Part shown: positions 34,685 through 47,500 of the stretch, piece after piece
Numbering within the stretch: position 1 is the first letter of the stretch
Layout of the letters: each line of letters opens with the position of its first letter
Origin: Earliella scabrosa
Lineage: Eukaryota; Basidiomycota; Agaricomycetes; Polyporales; Polyporaceae
Assembly (NCBI GenBank): GCA_022605405.1
Contig: JABYQQ010000031.1
Coordinates: forward strand, 248,001 to 312,000
Direction of reading: 5' to 3'
DNA length: 64,000 bases
Translations under genes and position numbers: made by a program
The notes under the pieces: generated by a model
What the model was told of the DNA's origin: nothing
The model's input: the letters and a program-made list of their open reading frames with translations, nothing else
Databases searched by the model: none

Positions 34685-36652
34685 CTATATCAGCATCAAC
34701 CAGAACAACACCCGTTGAAACTTTCCATTTGGCTTGTCTGCCTCGGGGTTATACGGCGGCCTCCGTCCGCGGTCGAATGTCATCTTCTCGAAAGGTATCT
34801 TCTCGGTCTGGTTGATCAACTTGTACCCGAACGTCAGCAGAAGAAAGAATGGCTGATGGGTCGCTCGTCAGCGACAGACATGTTTTCAATATAGATGAAA
34901 ACTCACGATGGGAATATATGAAGCAAGGAAGAGGGACACCGGATCAGCCAGCTTTGTCTGATGCGACTGGCTGCCGTTGAATGCCATCGGTGGTGAGTCA
35001 GACGAGGGATCGATCGTATTCGCAATCCGAGGCCAGCCTTGGTGCACAAACACAGTGCTGCAGAGTCAATGGATGCGCCTGTCAACTCCAAGTCCGGGCG
35101 TATGTGCACTGCGGGAGGTGCCCAAGGTGAGACCGCACTTACAATCCGTTCGTAATGATAACGAGCATAGACAGGGTGAATGCATACCACGCCACCTATA
35201 CTCATACAGTTTGAATCATCCAAGCATAAACGCAAGATAGATGGCACGCACATATGGTTGGTCCCAATGCCTGTTCAGCTTGATCTCATGATGACCGCCC
35301 AGAAACCCAGGAAGCGGCCGAGGTGATCACTGACACCAAAGTAGCTGGCGGGGAACGGCTGGTCTCTCCACTGCCTGAATCCAAGCCGTCTACAAGTATG
35401 CCTGTCAGTGTCTATACTAGCGATGAAGACAGTCCAACGTCAACGCACCCCAAGCCGTTCGGAGACGCGCCTAGGTCGATGGCAAAGCAGGCAATGACTG
35501 ACGTCCTATAAGAGAGTTCAACCATGCATGCAGCAAGTACTAGCTCACATATTACGATAATGGTGATGACTTTCATGCAGGAGAGAAAGAACTCCATTTC
35601 ACCGTAGTATCCAGAAAGGAAGCACTTAACCGCTGTGGCAATAGTCAGCTGCGAAAGAGACAAATAATGAGCTGGTTAGCTGCTTTAGTCTGTCAGCGTG
35701 AGAACATTACGCACAAATATTCCTCCGACTACCGCAACCCTACGTGGTGCCGCGTGAGCAAAGACAAGGGCGACTCGGTCGGAGTAGGGTAGAGAAGTAA
35801 GGTGGAAGTTTGAGTTACTCACGGAACCCTTGTGTGTTCGTCCCAATATCCGATGACAACCGCCGCTGCGGAGATTTCTGCTGCTACAAGACCATGAGAT
35901 CCAGGGGAGAGAACGTGACAGGGCTAGACTCACGAAGAGCGATGGCCCAGAAGTTGTACCATGAGGCCCATCCCATTGAGAACCCGAGTGCGGGATCGAC
36001 ATACAGGTCCGCGAGGCCCACAACGCCACCGACGTTAGGTCTGATATACTTGTTTAGTATCTTTTTTCACAAGCGGCCAGAATGCAAAGACGTACAAGTA
36101 GGCTATCATCTCTGCGATAGAGACACAAAGACAGTATACCACCGTTCCAACAATCATGTAGCCCAGGAAGGCACCAACAGGCCCGCCATAGCGGAGCGCA
36201 TCCTGTACATCGCGGAGCAGTGAGCTAACCACGTCTACAGCGGGGATGTTGCACCGTAGGCAGCGTATTGAAGTCCATTCTCCGGCAGGAGACTAACATG
36301 ATGATGGCAGTCACGATAGAACGATGGACTCACCGCCGACCCCAACAACAGCCCCGTGCCTATGACCCCACCGATCGAAATCATACCAATTGCGCCGAGC
36401 TCATTCTATCAGGTCTTGCGGGCGCAGCAACGGTCGAACAACTCACTGTGTTTCCGGGAGAGCTGCGGCGGTAGGTCGGTTTTAATCTTTTCCCACCGGC
36501 GTTGAAACCTCAGGCCAGAGCCTCGGACGAGGGGGTGGCAGTTGAGGTATCTCGATAGTGACTGTGCGTTGGGGAGACGGAGGCGAGGAAGGGTTCGACT
36601 TGTGCTCGCGCAGTTGCACGCTATGCTGCGCCTTAGGCATAGTGGTTGTCAT
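34685..36652 (-). pseudogene. Amino-acid permease pseudogene with internal deletion
   Basis: A clear copy of the permeases at 37801-40935 and 44535-47738. It retains the N-terminal tail, helix 1 (GMISIGGVIGTGLLLGSA), RYGGPVGAFLGYMIVGTVVY, PNVGGVVGLADLYVDPALGF, GYYGEMEFFLSCMKVITIIV and FLGFWAVIM. The sequence then jumps at about 35285 straight to the late motif EIKLNRHWDQPY, and ends with FVHQGWPRIAN and PFFLLLTFGYKLINQTE. About 270 residues, from helix 6 to beyond helix 10, are missing, and the junction shifts frame into a stop. A second lesion near 36510 deletes several codons and shifts frame before FQRRWEKIKTDL, and no acceptor restores the frame of the first intron. The intron that splits ISIG|GVIG in both relatives is absent here. 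Most other splice sites are still good, so inactivation appears recent. Confidence 0.85.
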
Positions 36653-37800
36653 TGTTGATTGAGTAGAGGGTTGACGGAGGGGTCTCGAGCAATGCGAGAT
36701 GAGGATGGCGTCGGCAGGAGCATCGTGACGAGGTGAAAGTGCGGTGAGCCACCAATTGAACGGTGGACCCTGACATTGCAGTGCGAGTAACTTCTATCCA
36801 AGGAAGACCTCTCGATGAGCTGACAGTTATGTCCACTGACGAGCATCGCATACCGCAAAGAGGGGTGCTTCCGGAAGTACTGATTCGCTCTGTTTGGTAG
36901 GGTTCCTTGCACTACTTGCGCTAGGTGCTTATCGCCCATATAAGACGCGTCATGGTGCGGAACTTCCTATACCACATACTCACACCCTGTCCAGTGAGGT
37001 TTGATCAGGGAGGGCGGTGAGTTCGGAGTCCTTCGGACTAGGTTTGCTATCGAAGTGAAGGAGACCCCGTTGAACCAATCGCATGGCCTGATTCAAGAAC
37101 CATGATCACGCAAGTCTCAAGAATAGCCAATGACGCGCCGCATACGGATGTACTTGAAGTTCAATGACCCGACCGCGATGTGCATGCCTCTGTCACAGCT
37201 GAACGGGCAGATACTAAGCGTAGGAGGCCGAGACTCCGTAAACAGGTTGGTCGTAGTCGGTCAATTAAGATCAAGTGAGTAGAACATCAGATGACGCCTA
37301 GCGGGTACATACTGTATCCTCTTGCCAGTAATCGAGCAGCCTTCCCGAGTCCTTTCTGTGATTGCTCACTCAAGAGGACAGCTACACTGAGCAGACAGTG
37401 AGTCACGCTGGACTTGAGTCTGTAGGCTGCTGGGAGAGAATTCCAGATGATCATAGGGGAACTGGCACAATATTCTGAAGTCAAGCAGAGAAGAGTGACT
37501 ACTAGAGTTCGCAAGTTCCGCGAAGTGCGTGGCAGCTTTGTCTCCCCTAGGCAGACTATGGAACCTACTGAGGGGGGAGATAGACGATCCTTCAACGTGG
37601 CAGCTCCAAATCAAGCTGAGTGACTTTGGCGCGGGATCGGACGGCGCCTAAACACCACACTCTTGGCACGTCGAGCTACACTGTACAGTGTGGCAAGCGA
37701 GTCTGTGACCTCATAACCACGTTACAGAAGGCCTTCCAGACATTTGATACAAGTCATCGTCACACAGATAGACGGTAGTACGCACAAGACCCTCGAAGGG
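36653..37800. other. Region between permease pseudogene and permease F
   Basis: 1.1 kb. Upstream of the intact permeases a divergent orphan membrane-protein gene is found; here none is present and I see no remnant of it. An open frame at 37287-37595 (-) is discussed under rejected items. Confidence 0.5.
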
Positions 37801-40800
37801 CTAGATAATCATCAACCACGCCAGTAGCTTCTCCAGCTTCCCCTTCGGCACGTCTGCCTCGGGATCCGGTCGATCTCCCGGATCGAACGTCATCTTCTCT
37901 AGCGGTATCATCTCCGTCTGCTTGATCAGCTTGTATCCAAACGTGAGCAACAGGAAGAATGGCTGATGGCACTCGTTACTGAAAGTCGTGCCTATAGAAC
38001 GAGGATGGATCGCTTACCAGAGGTACGTATGCTGAGAGGAACAACGAGACCCGTTCCGTTTCTGACAATTTGACTAGAGTACTGTCGCTCGCGGGTTCCT
38101 CGGCCAGGTCTGCGCCCACGGACGGCGTGTCTATCACGTTAGCGATGCGCCAGCCTTGGTGGACGAAGACCGCCCTGCCATCATGATACAACGCCGGTGT
38201 TCAGTCTAGAGCCGGTTAGTCTGCATAGTTGCTCACGTACCATCCATTCGTGAACAGTACGAGCATACACAGAATGAACGCGTACCACGCGAGCTAGCAA
38301 CATTGACAACGTCAGCATTCGGAGGTCGCCAGCGCAAACGTGAGTTCGACGCACGTATGGCTGGCCCCACTGTCGATTCTTCTTGATGTCTGCAATATGC
38401 TTCTGCGCATTTCGTGCGGCCTCAGTGTCCTGGCCCTTGTGCTTGCGCTCGTAGTACACGGTACCCTGGTGCCACCTGCGCATCGCTCTTAGCAACGCTC
38501 GCTTGATTAGCCCGTCAGAACCTTGGCGAGGACGAACCTGATGTACGTGAAGAGCATCCCCGCCCACGACTGCAGCGACGCAACACTGGCCACGCTCACG
38601 AGCCAGTTAAACACCGTCTCGGCGTTGCCAGTCTTACCGTAGCTCAGGAACGTCAGCAACCCCACTGACGCAGACACGAGCACGCTCGCGAGTGGCATCA
38701 CATAAGTGTGCTTCTGTGGACGAACAGGAGGCTGCCCAAGCAGCTCGTTCTCCCTGAGTCCTGTAGTGTCCCGATTAAGTTCGCGTTCTGCTGAAGGTGG
38801 TGCGCTACAAGTCAATCTGGCGGGAATCAAGTAACTAGAGTCGGAGCACGCACCGGTGTCGTCGTCAGAGTCGGAGTCCGCATCCGACCTGTCGTTCCGA
38901 TCCGTATCACTGTCGCTCTGAGATGACACGGCCCGCGAACTCGGATACCGGAACAGGTGCGCCAGGAAGTTGGGTGCGTGCCCCCGCCGCGCGAGGAAGA
39001 ACAGGAATCGGCTGCTGATGTAGATGTCCGACGCCGCCGCTGACCACGCTGACAGGAGGATGGCAGCGTTTACGGCATGGGAGAGACCTGTCCACCCAGC
39101 TATCTTGAAGGCGATGACGAACGGTGAGCGTCGGCCCGTCCCATCGTCCACTCGCAGGTCGACGTGGTCTGACGGAACGACGAGCCCGGAGCTGAAGACG
39201 CCGCCGATGTAGAAGAGCGTGCTGTGGAATCGTGTGAGTCAAACGGACGACACGGTCGCTTGGCTACATACATCCTGATCCATACTTTGCGTAGCGCTCT
39301 GGGGACGTTCTGTCAGGAGACGCGTTAGGACGATAGTGATCGAGCAGTCGTGGGTGGCCGTACTCGTGTAGCGTCTATGACCTCTCCCGCAGCCTACATA
39401 CATAGCCCACGTCAGCGGTACGAAGAGAGACAAGGCAGGACTGATAAGGCATGACATACAATACCGGGGACCTCGGACCCGAAAAAGGAGAAGGACGCCT
39501 GCATGATGACTGCCCAGAATCCGAGGAAATGGCCTGCGTGGCCTCCTATTCCCAAGTAGCTGTCGGGGAATGGCTTGGTAATCCAGTTCCGGAACCCTAT
39601 CGGTCTGTCGGCTGTGGATGAACATATCCGGTCGAGTTGCGAAAAAGGAGAAATATACGTACCCAGCACTAGATACTCCCATGTCGATCAGTAGACATAG
39701 CAGAACTATGAGAGACGGTGTCGTCGGCAGGTCAATAGTGATAATAGAGGTGCATACGACGCTCACCTATGACCACAATTGTGATGACTTTCATGCAGGA
39801 GAGATAATATTCCATCTCGCCGTAGACTCGTGAGGGAAAGCAATTCACGATGGTGGCAATCGTGAGCTGCAGTCGGACACGCGTCAATCCACCATGCGTC
39901 CGGTTGATACTCAAGGTCAGTGTACTTACAAAAACACCGCCGATTGCCGCCACGCTGGAAGCACGGAAGCATGAGTGAGGTCAGACGAGAGCAATGTTAG
40001 GGATGCTGACGGCAACTTGGCTTGCTCATCCCAGAAACTAATGACGACAGCAGCAGCAGTGATCTCCGCGGCTAGAATGAAGTCAATACCTGCTTGAAGG
40101 AGGATGCAGGACCCGACTTACGCAGAGTGACGCTCCAATTGTACCAGGCTGCCCATCCTAGTGAGAAGCCGAGCGCGGGGTCAACATATAGGTCGGCGAG
40201 ACCGACTACTCCGCCGACATTGGGTCTGTTGGCTCGAATCAACGTGGATCCTATGAGGAAAGCGGGATCGGAGGACGTACAGGAAAGCGATCATCTCCCC
40301 TATGGAGACACATAGGCAGTAAACGACTGTACCAACTATGGTATAACCAAGGACGGCGCCGACAGGGCCTCCATTCCTTAGGGCATCCTGCAAGCATATA
40401 GATAAACTAGTTGGAGACCGTGTTATTGAAGCGAAAGGACGCTCAGACTCACAGCGGATCCAACGAATAAACCGATACCTATCACGCCGCCTGCAAGAAT
40501 TGGAAGGTTTGATATGAGCTACGGTAGAGAGATCGAAGCACCGCTAAGTATATGGCGGAGAAGGAACCTACCTATCGAGATCATTCCCACTATACCCATA
40601 CCGGTCAGTCCGACATCAGTGGAAACACCATCACATATGCTCTCACCATGCTTGCGGGAAAGCTGGGGAGGCAGGTCCGACCGGATCCTGTCCCATCTCC
40701 TCTGGAACTGCAAGATGCGCTGTCTCTGCTGGTGCCATAGCGGTCGCGGTGGGGGGTGTGGATCTTGTATCCGGACACGGGCGTTGAACAGACCAGGCTT

Positions 40801-40935
40801 CAAGTTCGACTTCCGTTCTCGCAGCTGAACAACCTCTTCCTGCTCGTGAAAAGGCATTGTCGTAACTATGGCGGTGGGAGGGGTTTGAGACTCAGAGGGC
40901 TCATGATGTCTGGTGGGAGGGTCTGGAGGGGCCAT
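37801..40935 (-). CDS. Amino-acid permease, yeast amino-acid transporter (APC) family, copy F
   Basis: An 18-exon model of about 700 residues. A cytosolic Arg/Gln-rich N-terminus is followed by twelve predicted helices with the hallmarks of fungal AAT-family permeases. These are GMISIGGVIGIGLFVGSA (helix 1), GGPVGAVLGYTIVGTVVY, VSIGEMIAFLPNVGGVVGLA, YGEMEYYLSCMKVITIVVIG, FWAVIMQASFSFFGSEVPGI, AAGEVIDATRNVPRALRKVW and SAAASDIYISSRFLFFLARR. Family members take up amino acids with protons across the plasma membrane. Helix 1 reads GIGLF where the family has GTGLF, which may alter specificity. The loop after helix 8 is strongly acidic and Ser-rich (SQSDSDTDRNDRSDADSD). Exon 2 is 18 nt (40572-40589). 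The gene is divergent from the orphan membrane-protein gene at 41734, sharing 798 nt of upstream DNA. The ATG at 40935 was preferred over a weak upstream start. Confidence 0.87.
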
Positions 40936-41733
40936 GTTCGAGAGGTACGAATGTGAGAGGAGCACAATAAGAACGGTTCTTGACAAGTCATGTTTAAGGA
41001 GTTGTCCAGTGGGCCGTCAACTCGGAGACGCGGAACTTGAGCGAGGCGATGCATTGCGGCTGTAGGTTGCCCAGGAGGGCAATTAGTGCAGATGTTCCAA
41101 TTACTGTCACTGTCAGTACTGTCGGCCCAGCGTGGTGGTATGGGAGACGTCATCTTGTCAGATTAGCGCTCATTCTCCATTTGGTGCTTCGGCTGTGTAA
41201 CCTGTGCTTCCTTTAGTCCCATCAATACTGTTAATTGCACCCGTTGACTTCCGTGTAAGTCCAGTACTTATCTGTGACTTACCCACACACATGACAGAAC
41301 ACGGGTCAGTGTAGATAAACATTCGGCATTGCCTTCGGACAAGTACATCTGCACTGGTTCAAGTTGTAGCCGACTACCACCTGGCAACCACGCTGCAGTC
41401 CGTTATCTCTCCACAGGCACCGGTCCGTGACCGGTGGCGGCACGCATCGTCGGTTTCATGGCTCGGAGCTTTTGCAGAGCTTTTCATGACAGACACTGAT
41501 AGACACTGATGCACGCAGCACGACCCCACAGCGCACAGCGCTGTTGCGACTTGCGACCTATGTCACCGGAACCGCGCAACCTGACTCCGGCTAATACAGA
41601 CGTCACGACTACAGGACTAGCCCGTACTCATATATTATCACTTCAACAACGAATGCACGGGATCTTTCCTTCCTGCACTCTTCCCCTCTGGCAACACTAC
41701 CCCTTCGATGTGCTAGCAGTACTTGCCCTTTGA
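40936..41733. promoter_or_regulatory. Divergent promoter region, permease F / orphan H
   Basis: 798 nt separate two start codons facing away from each other. The same arrangement recurs at 47739-48327. No TATA element stands out on either side. Co-regulation is an inference from layout. Confidence 0.45.
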
Positions 41734-43699
41734 ATGTGGTGGTGCAACATCTCTCCCGATCTACTCCAGGATCCGCTCACAGCGGCGCAAGTCTGTGCTA
41801 GCACCGATGACACCACACCATGTGTCGCGATCTGTCCTAATGAGGATATATCTGGTGTTGGAGTGCGTAGTGCATTTTACATTCAGAGCTTCATGAATAG
41901 TGAGTGTTCCGCCTCCCATCCATTTGACTGTCACTCGAGGATGCAAACACGAGTTCATGTCGGTCGGGGAGGTGGAGACGATGTTTTGTCCATGGTGCCG
42001 TGCAATATAGACTCTATTCCTGGTTTTGACAATGCTGACGGAATGTTCGCCCAGCTCTCCTCGTCATATTCTCGCGCCGGGACTCTGTTCCAAGTACTTG
42101 GGCCGCTACCCTGATGACGGCAGCACTGGTCATTGCCTCCATGGTTCAGAAGGGGACAAGTACCATCACCCTACATCACGCAATTCTCACCATGAAGTGA
42201 GTCAGCGTTTTTACTGAGATTTCGTTGGATGCATGTCTTGGTGTAGAGCGGGCACCAGAACGAGCGTGGCGCCAACGCCTCGGCTGAACTTGCCTTCGAG
42301 GGACAATAGCACCCTGTGCCGACCCTGTCGGCCATGACTCTTCATCTTCTCAGCGCTGGTGTATCCACATTCGTGCATCAGAGTCTGACCTGACACCGAT
42401 TTGACAGCTTCGCCACCCTATCGTGCATCAGTTCACTGGCGGTGGCACCAACGCTCTCCATCTGGCGGCTGTCGCCTTTGGAGTACTATAGGAAGCGTCT
42501 CGCACGCGACTTGCTTGACGACGACGAGGAGCACGAGGGTCGATTGGTCAATAACGCCGTCGACACGATGATGACCCACAAGCGGCGCATCGAGCGCGCC
42601 CAGAGTCGCCAGCGGCTCTTCCTCGCTCTCGCGCTCCTCACTCAGGTCGTCCTGCAATGGGCGTGGGGTGTCGTCCTCTTCGTATCGCCGGTATACAGCC
42701 AGACGAACTGCTCCGGCGAGACGAGTCTCATCTTCTTCCTGGCGCGGTTCACAGCACGCGAGATCAACGACAAGTACATGGCCGTTTGGGTGCTTTGGCT
42801 CCTGTTCTCGCTGGGTATCACGCTGTTCATGACCGTCGTGCTCGCGCTCACTAGCCCCGCTCGCGCGCGGCCGGCGACACTCCGGTCCTCTCCTGCGACG
42901 GCCGGTACGCGATCAACGAGCATCTCAAGGACTACCTCGAGAACCTCCACAGCTGTTCACCTGCAGCTATTTCGCTCAGCCGTCAACGCTCTCCCGGCAC
43001 GGAACGATAGGGCCGGACAGCTCATTTTCTGGTACAACATATTATGCGTCATCCTCTGGCTCATCTTTATTATATGTGGGTCTCCATCATACCTTTCGCA
43101 CGGATACCGTACTGACATGCGGTGGAACATCAGCATCCGAGCTTCAAATAAAGGCGAACTGTATCTTCGAAGGGGAGAACAGCATTACTAGCTTCGGACA
43201 GGTTCGTCTCTCTTCTGACCATCCTGAGGTACATCGCTGATTCGCACTTCAGATCACCGCCCTCCTCCTCTCCCTCGCCCCACTCTGGAGCCTCGTCGTC
43301 GCGCTGTACAAATGGCCCGAGCACCAGCGCAAGCTTGAGCGTCGGCGCCGGCGCGAGCAGGCCCGCCTCGAAACCGAAGCCTCGACCCTCGGCGTATCGC
43401 CCGTTGACCTCGCAGTCGTGCTTTCCCCGGACGTCGACACACATATCCACCACGGGATGGTGTACGACAGCATCGTTTCCGCGGTCTCTCCTCCGGCGGG
43501 CGACCAGGCGACCCCGCAGACCGCTCCACGGGCGCGGGTAAGGTCCCAGGCGACTCGAAGACCGAGGGGACCACGCCCGTCGTCCACTCATACGAGCGGG
43601 CATCTGCATGTGCTGACGCTGGATGACTTCACGCTTCCGCGGACGTCGACGGATGAGTGGAACGAGCTGGCTGTGTTCCCGCGCGCCCCCTCGTCATAA
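41734..43699 (+). CDS. Orphan multi-pass membrane protein, copy H
   Basis: Five exons, 41734-41899, 42055-42196, 42408-43075, 43134-43201 and 43253-43699, give 496 residues. Exons 2 and 4 have the same lengths (142 and 68 nt) as in copy I. The N-terminus has CVAICPNEDISGVGVRSAFYIQ, seen in parts as CPNEDISGVGVR, which resembles a motif I associate with uncharacterised fungal integral membrane proteins. About six helices follow: WAATLMTAALVIASMV, LALLTQVVLQWAWGVVLF, VWVLWLLFSLGITLFMTVVL, FWYNILCVILWLIFII and ALLLSLAPLWSLVVALY. A short loop (NCIFEGENSITSFGQ) lies before the last helix, and a long basic then Ser/Pro-rich cytosolic tail ends the protein. The start aligns inside exon 1 of copy I, so H lacks about 59 N-terminal residues. 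Function unknown. Its position beside permease F is the best clue. Confidence 0.75.
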
Positions 43700-44534
43700 T
43701 GTCGTTCCGCTTGTGCGTTATGATCGCATGAATATTTAACCCATTGACACCCGCTGTAGTTCTAGTTTCATTGTCGTGGTGGACCTCTCTATACACGCTC
43801 TACCTAACTCACGCATATTCCACACATACCTATCTCTACGTGTAGACCTAGTGTAGACTACGATATATCTCACGCGCCCGGATCTAATACGCAACACTGA
43901 CTCGAGAGCCTGAGACAACAAGAACTCAAAGCCGGCGTGGGAAACTGTCGAGACAGCCATTCACGCTACAATGTACTTACTACAATGTGCAGGATTGGCG
44001 CTGCTTCAGAGCCGGCCAGGGGCTTCACCAACTCGCGCTGGCTAGTAGGCTGTAGCCGACCCCCTGCTTGAGTGAGACCCACGTCATACACAACGTCAAC
44101 GAATAGTTCCGAACCTCTCTCTGACAGCCATTCCTGTGCCTCGAGGTACTGGCAGTGCGCGGCCCTACCCTGCTGGCATTGCTGTATATTTGTGCTGTCC
44201 GTCTGGGAGCAGCGATAGGCCTCGTACGGAAATCGGACTTCTCGAGGGTGTCAGTGCGTTGACGGGCCTTCTAGTCTCTCAGAATTCAGCGACGACACAG
44301 CACGCCTTCGACCTTGCTGATCGAACGTCCCAATCGACCGCGCCTCGTCCTGGCGCTCCTCGCCCAGGCTGCCCTCCAATGAGCAATATGGTATTATCAA
44401 CTTGTCTCGCCCCGTGTACACAAGTACAGTCAGACGAAGGCGCCCAGAGATCGCGAGTCGCCTCCGAAGAGCTGAAAGAGTGAATGGGGAGAAACATCAT
44501 CCTGGTGTCACCAGCCGGGCCGTAGGATTCGGAG
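43700..44534. other. Convergent intergenic region between H and permease G
   Basis: About 830 nt with two 3' flanks. The open frame at 44136-44483 contains a short stretch (LLVSQNSATTQHAFDLADR) without family resemblance. No gene called. Confidence 0.5.
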
Positions 44535-47500
44535 CTAGATAATCAGCAACCACGTAAGGAATCGTTCCAGATACCCATTCGGCGCGTCCTCCTCCGAGTC
44601 CTCCCCCCGCTTTCGCCCCCGGTAGAAGGTCATGTCCTCAAGGCGGATCATCTTCGTCTGCTTGATGAGCTTGTACCCAAACGTCAGCAACAGGAAGAAC
44701 GGCTATGAGCGGAGTCGTCAGTTAGAATGCAGGACAGGGCCGTTAGCACGACCATGGCGGGCTAGAAGCGTTCGCGCGCAACTCACGATGGGCACATAAG
44801 CGGAGAGGAAGAGAGACACCGGCTCCGCGAGCCGCTCGTCGTCGCCGTACTGCGGGGATGGGTCGCCCGTATCCGCGATGCGCCATCCGTTGTGCACGAA
44901 GACGGCCCTGCGACCGCACCAGTGTCAGCACTACGCGAACGAGCACGTTCGACGCGACCAAGCGTACCATCCGTTCGTGAACAGAACGAGGATGCACAAG
45001 CCAAATGCATACCATGCGAGCTGGGTAAGGGATATAGAGAGTTCGCGAGAGTCACGCAGTGCAGCGCACATGTGAAGCGGGGAGGACGCACATATGGCTG
45101 ACCCCATTGCCTGTTCGCCTTGATATCCTTGATCTCCTCCCGTGCCTTCTGAGCCTCGTTGTCGTCCCGCCCTTTGAACGTATTCTCATAATACACCGTG
45201 CCCTGGTGCCACCTCCAACCACGTGCCATGTCGTTAGAATAGAGCCGAGAGACGCCAGAAGGCACGCACCGAATGTACGTGAACAACATCGCGGCCCACG
45301 ACTGGAGCGACGCGACGCTCGCCACGCTCACGAGCCAACTGAAGACCGTCTCCGCGCTACTACCCGTCTTGTAGCTCAGGAATGTGAGGAGGCCGATGCA
45401 CGAGGACGTGAGGATGCTCGTGAGCGGCATCACGTACGCGTACTTCTGCCGCGGTACGACCGACTCGCCATGCATCTCAACCTCGGCCTGCGGCTGTTCG
45501 CCGACCGCGTCCGCCTCACCTTGGCGACTCTCGCCCTCGCGCGGTCCATCTAAGTCTGCGCGTGCACGGTCAGAGACGGGGTGATGCTAGGCGCTAGTAA
45601 GGAAGTATGGTTCGTACCGTGGTCGCTGCCATAGCCCCTCCCGCTGCTGCTGCCCGCATCAGACTGCTCACTATCGCTCCCGTCTTCGTCGGTGTCTCTG
45701 AGCAGTGACAGATGCTCGTCGCGCGCGCGCCGGGGGTAGCGAAACAGATGCGCGAACACGCTAGGCGCGTGTTTGCGCCGGCCGAGGAAGAAAAGGAAGC
45801 GGCTGCTCATGTAGATGTCCGACGCGGCGGCGGACCACGCGGAGAGCAGGATTGTGCCATTCACTATGTCCGGGAGCTGTATTGTGCAATCAATGCGGAA
45901 TATAGTGTTCAGAGTGGAACTCGCCACCTACCACTTTCCATCCTGCGAGTTTGAACGCGATAACAAAGGGTGAGTGGCGGCCTGTCTTGTCCGCTATCTT
46001 CAAACCTGGGTTATCCAGAGGCACTAGGAGGCCCGAGATGAAGACTCCACTGAGGTAGAAGAGTGTGCTGTGCAGCATCAGGATCAGGCGCACTGCAGTT
46101 AAGTATAGGAATGGTTCACTCACATCCTAATCCACACTTTCCGAAGCGCACGGGGGACATTCTACATTACATCTCGCCCGTCAGACACAGGTGTAGGCAC
46201 AAATGAGACAACATAGATGATACATACCTTGGTGGCGTGGATGACCTCTCCAGCCGCCTGTAAAGGCCTTAGTATATCCGGTCGATCTCGATATAACGCT
46301 ACAACTCACAATCCCTGCTGCTTCTGACCCGAAGAAAGAGAAGGAGGCCTGCATGATGACCGCCCAGAATCCCAGGAACTGGCCCTTGGAGCCCGAAATA
46401 CCAAGATATGAGTCAGGGAAGGGGTGCTGTATCCAGTATTTGAATCCCAAAGGCCTGTACTTGAGCATTCAGTCAGTTTAGCTCTCAATTTCTCTGCGCA
46501 ATGGAAACGCACCCTTGTGAGGACGCTCCAAGATCGACGAGGATGCCGAGCATGACTGCATGCAAACGTTGCTGGACTATGCACGTTGTGAACAAGTTGA
46601 TGCAGACTCACTGATGACGAGGATTGTGAGAACCTTCACGCATGAGAGATAGAACTCCATTTCGCCATAGTAGCGCGAAGGGAAGCAGTTGATGGTGGTC
46701 GCAACAAGTAGCTAAATTGAGGCTTTGTGAGAATATACGGCCATCGGGGAAGTCTCACACTCACAAACAGCGCAGAAATCGCGACGACTCTGGGTAAAAA
46801 ATTAGCGCGCTCCCGCAGAAGCTCTGGTAGGAAGCACTAATTACTGACCGTGCTCTCGATTGCTCCTCCCAGTAGTTCAACACGACGACAGCTGCTGTGA
46901 TCTCAGTCGCTGTCATTCGGTGAGCGAATAGTGACATGTACCAATGGACGCTGTGAATTACTCACGCAGGGTAATGCTCCAGTTGTACCATGCCGCCCAA
47001 CCCATGGAGAAACCGAGAGCCTTATCGACATATAGATCGGCCAGACCAACCACTCCACCGACGTTTGGGCTGAAGTAGGACGTTATCATGGAACACAAAT
47101 GGGAATAGGAATGTGACGCACTAGTAGGCAATCATCTCTCCCACTGAGATACAGAGGCTGTATACCACTGAGCCCACTATGAGGTAGCCCAGAAACGCGC
47201 CGACAGGACCACCCGAACGCAGTGCGTCCTGAAACGCAACAATGAGAGTCGTACCATCAAAAAGACACATTGCGGTGATCGGTTCGAGTTCAATCAGGAC
47301 ACGTACCGCAGATCCGACGAATAGACCAGTCCCAATGACTCCACCTGCGGAGAACATTAACGAAGATTTTTGCATGACGGGCTCAAGGAGGGAAGCTGCA
47401 ACTGCTGGCAAACTTTACACACCTATAGAAATCATACCAACTGTCACCCATGCCCAAGCTGTCAGAGTCCCAAGGTGGGGGATGACTCCTAGTCCTGGAA

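Noticed and set aside
37287..37595. Minus-strand frame with PRTSRNLRT and IIWNSLPAAYRLKSS, resembling the end of LINE reverse transcriptases
   Set aside because: No reverse transcriptase or endonuclease motifs nearby, no poly-A or target-site duplication, and the match is a few residues only.
42197..42407. Long introns of orphan genes H and I as possible separate small genes
   Set aside because: Flanking exons join in identical phase in both copies and intron contents are not conserved.
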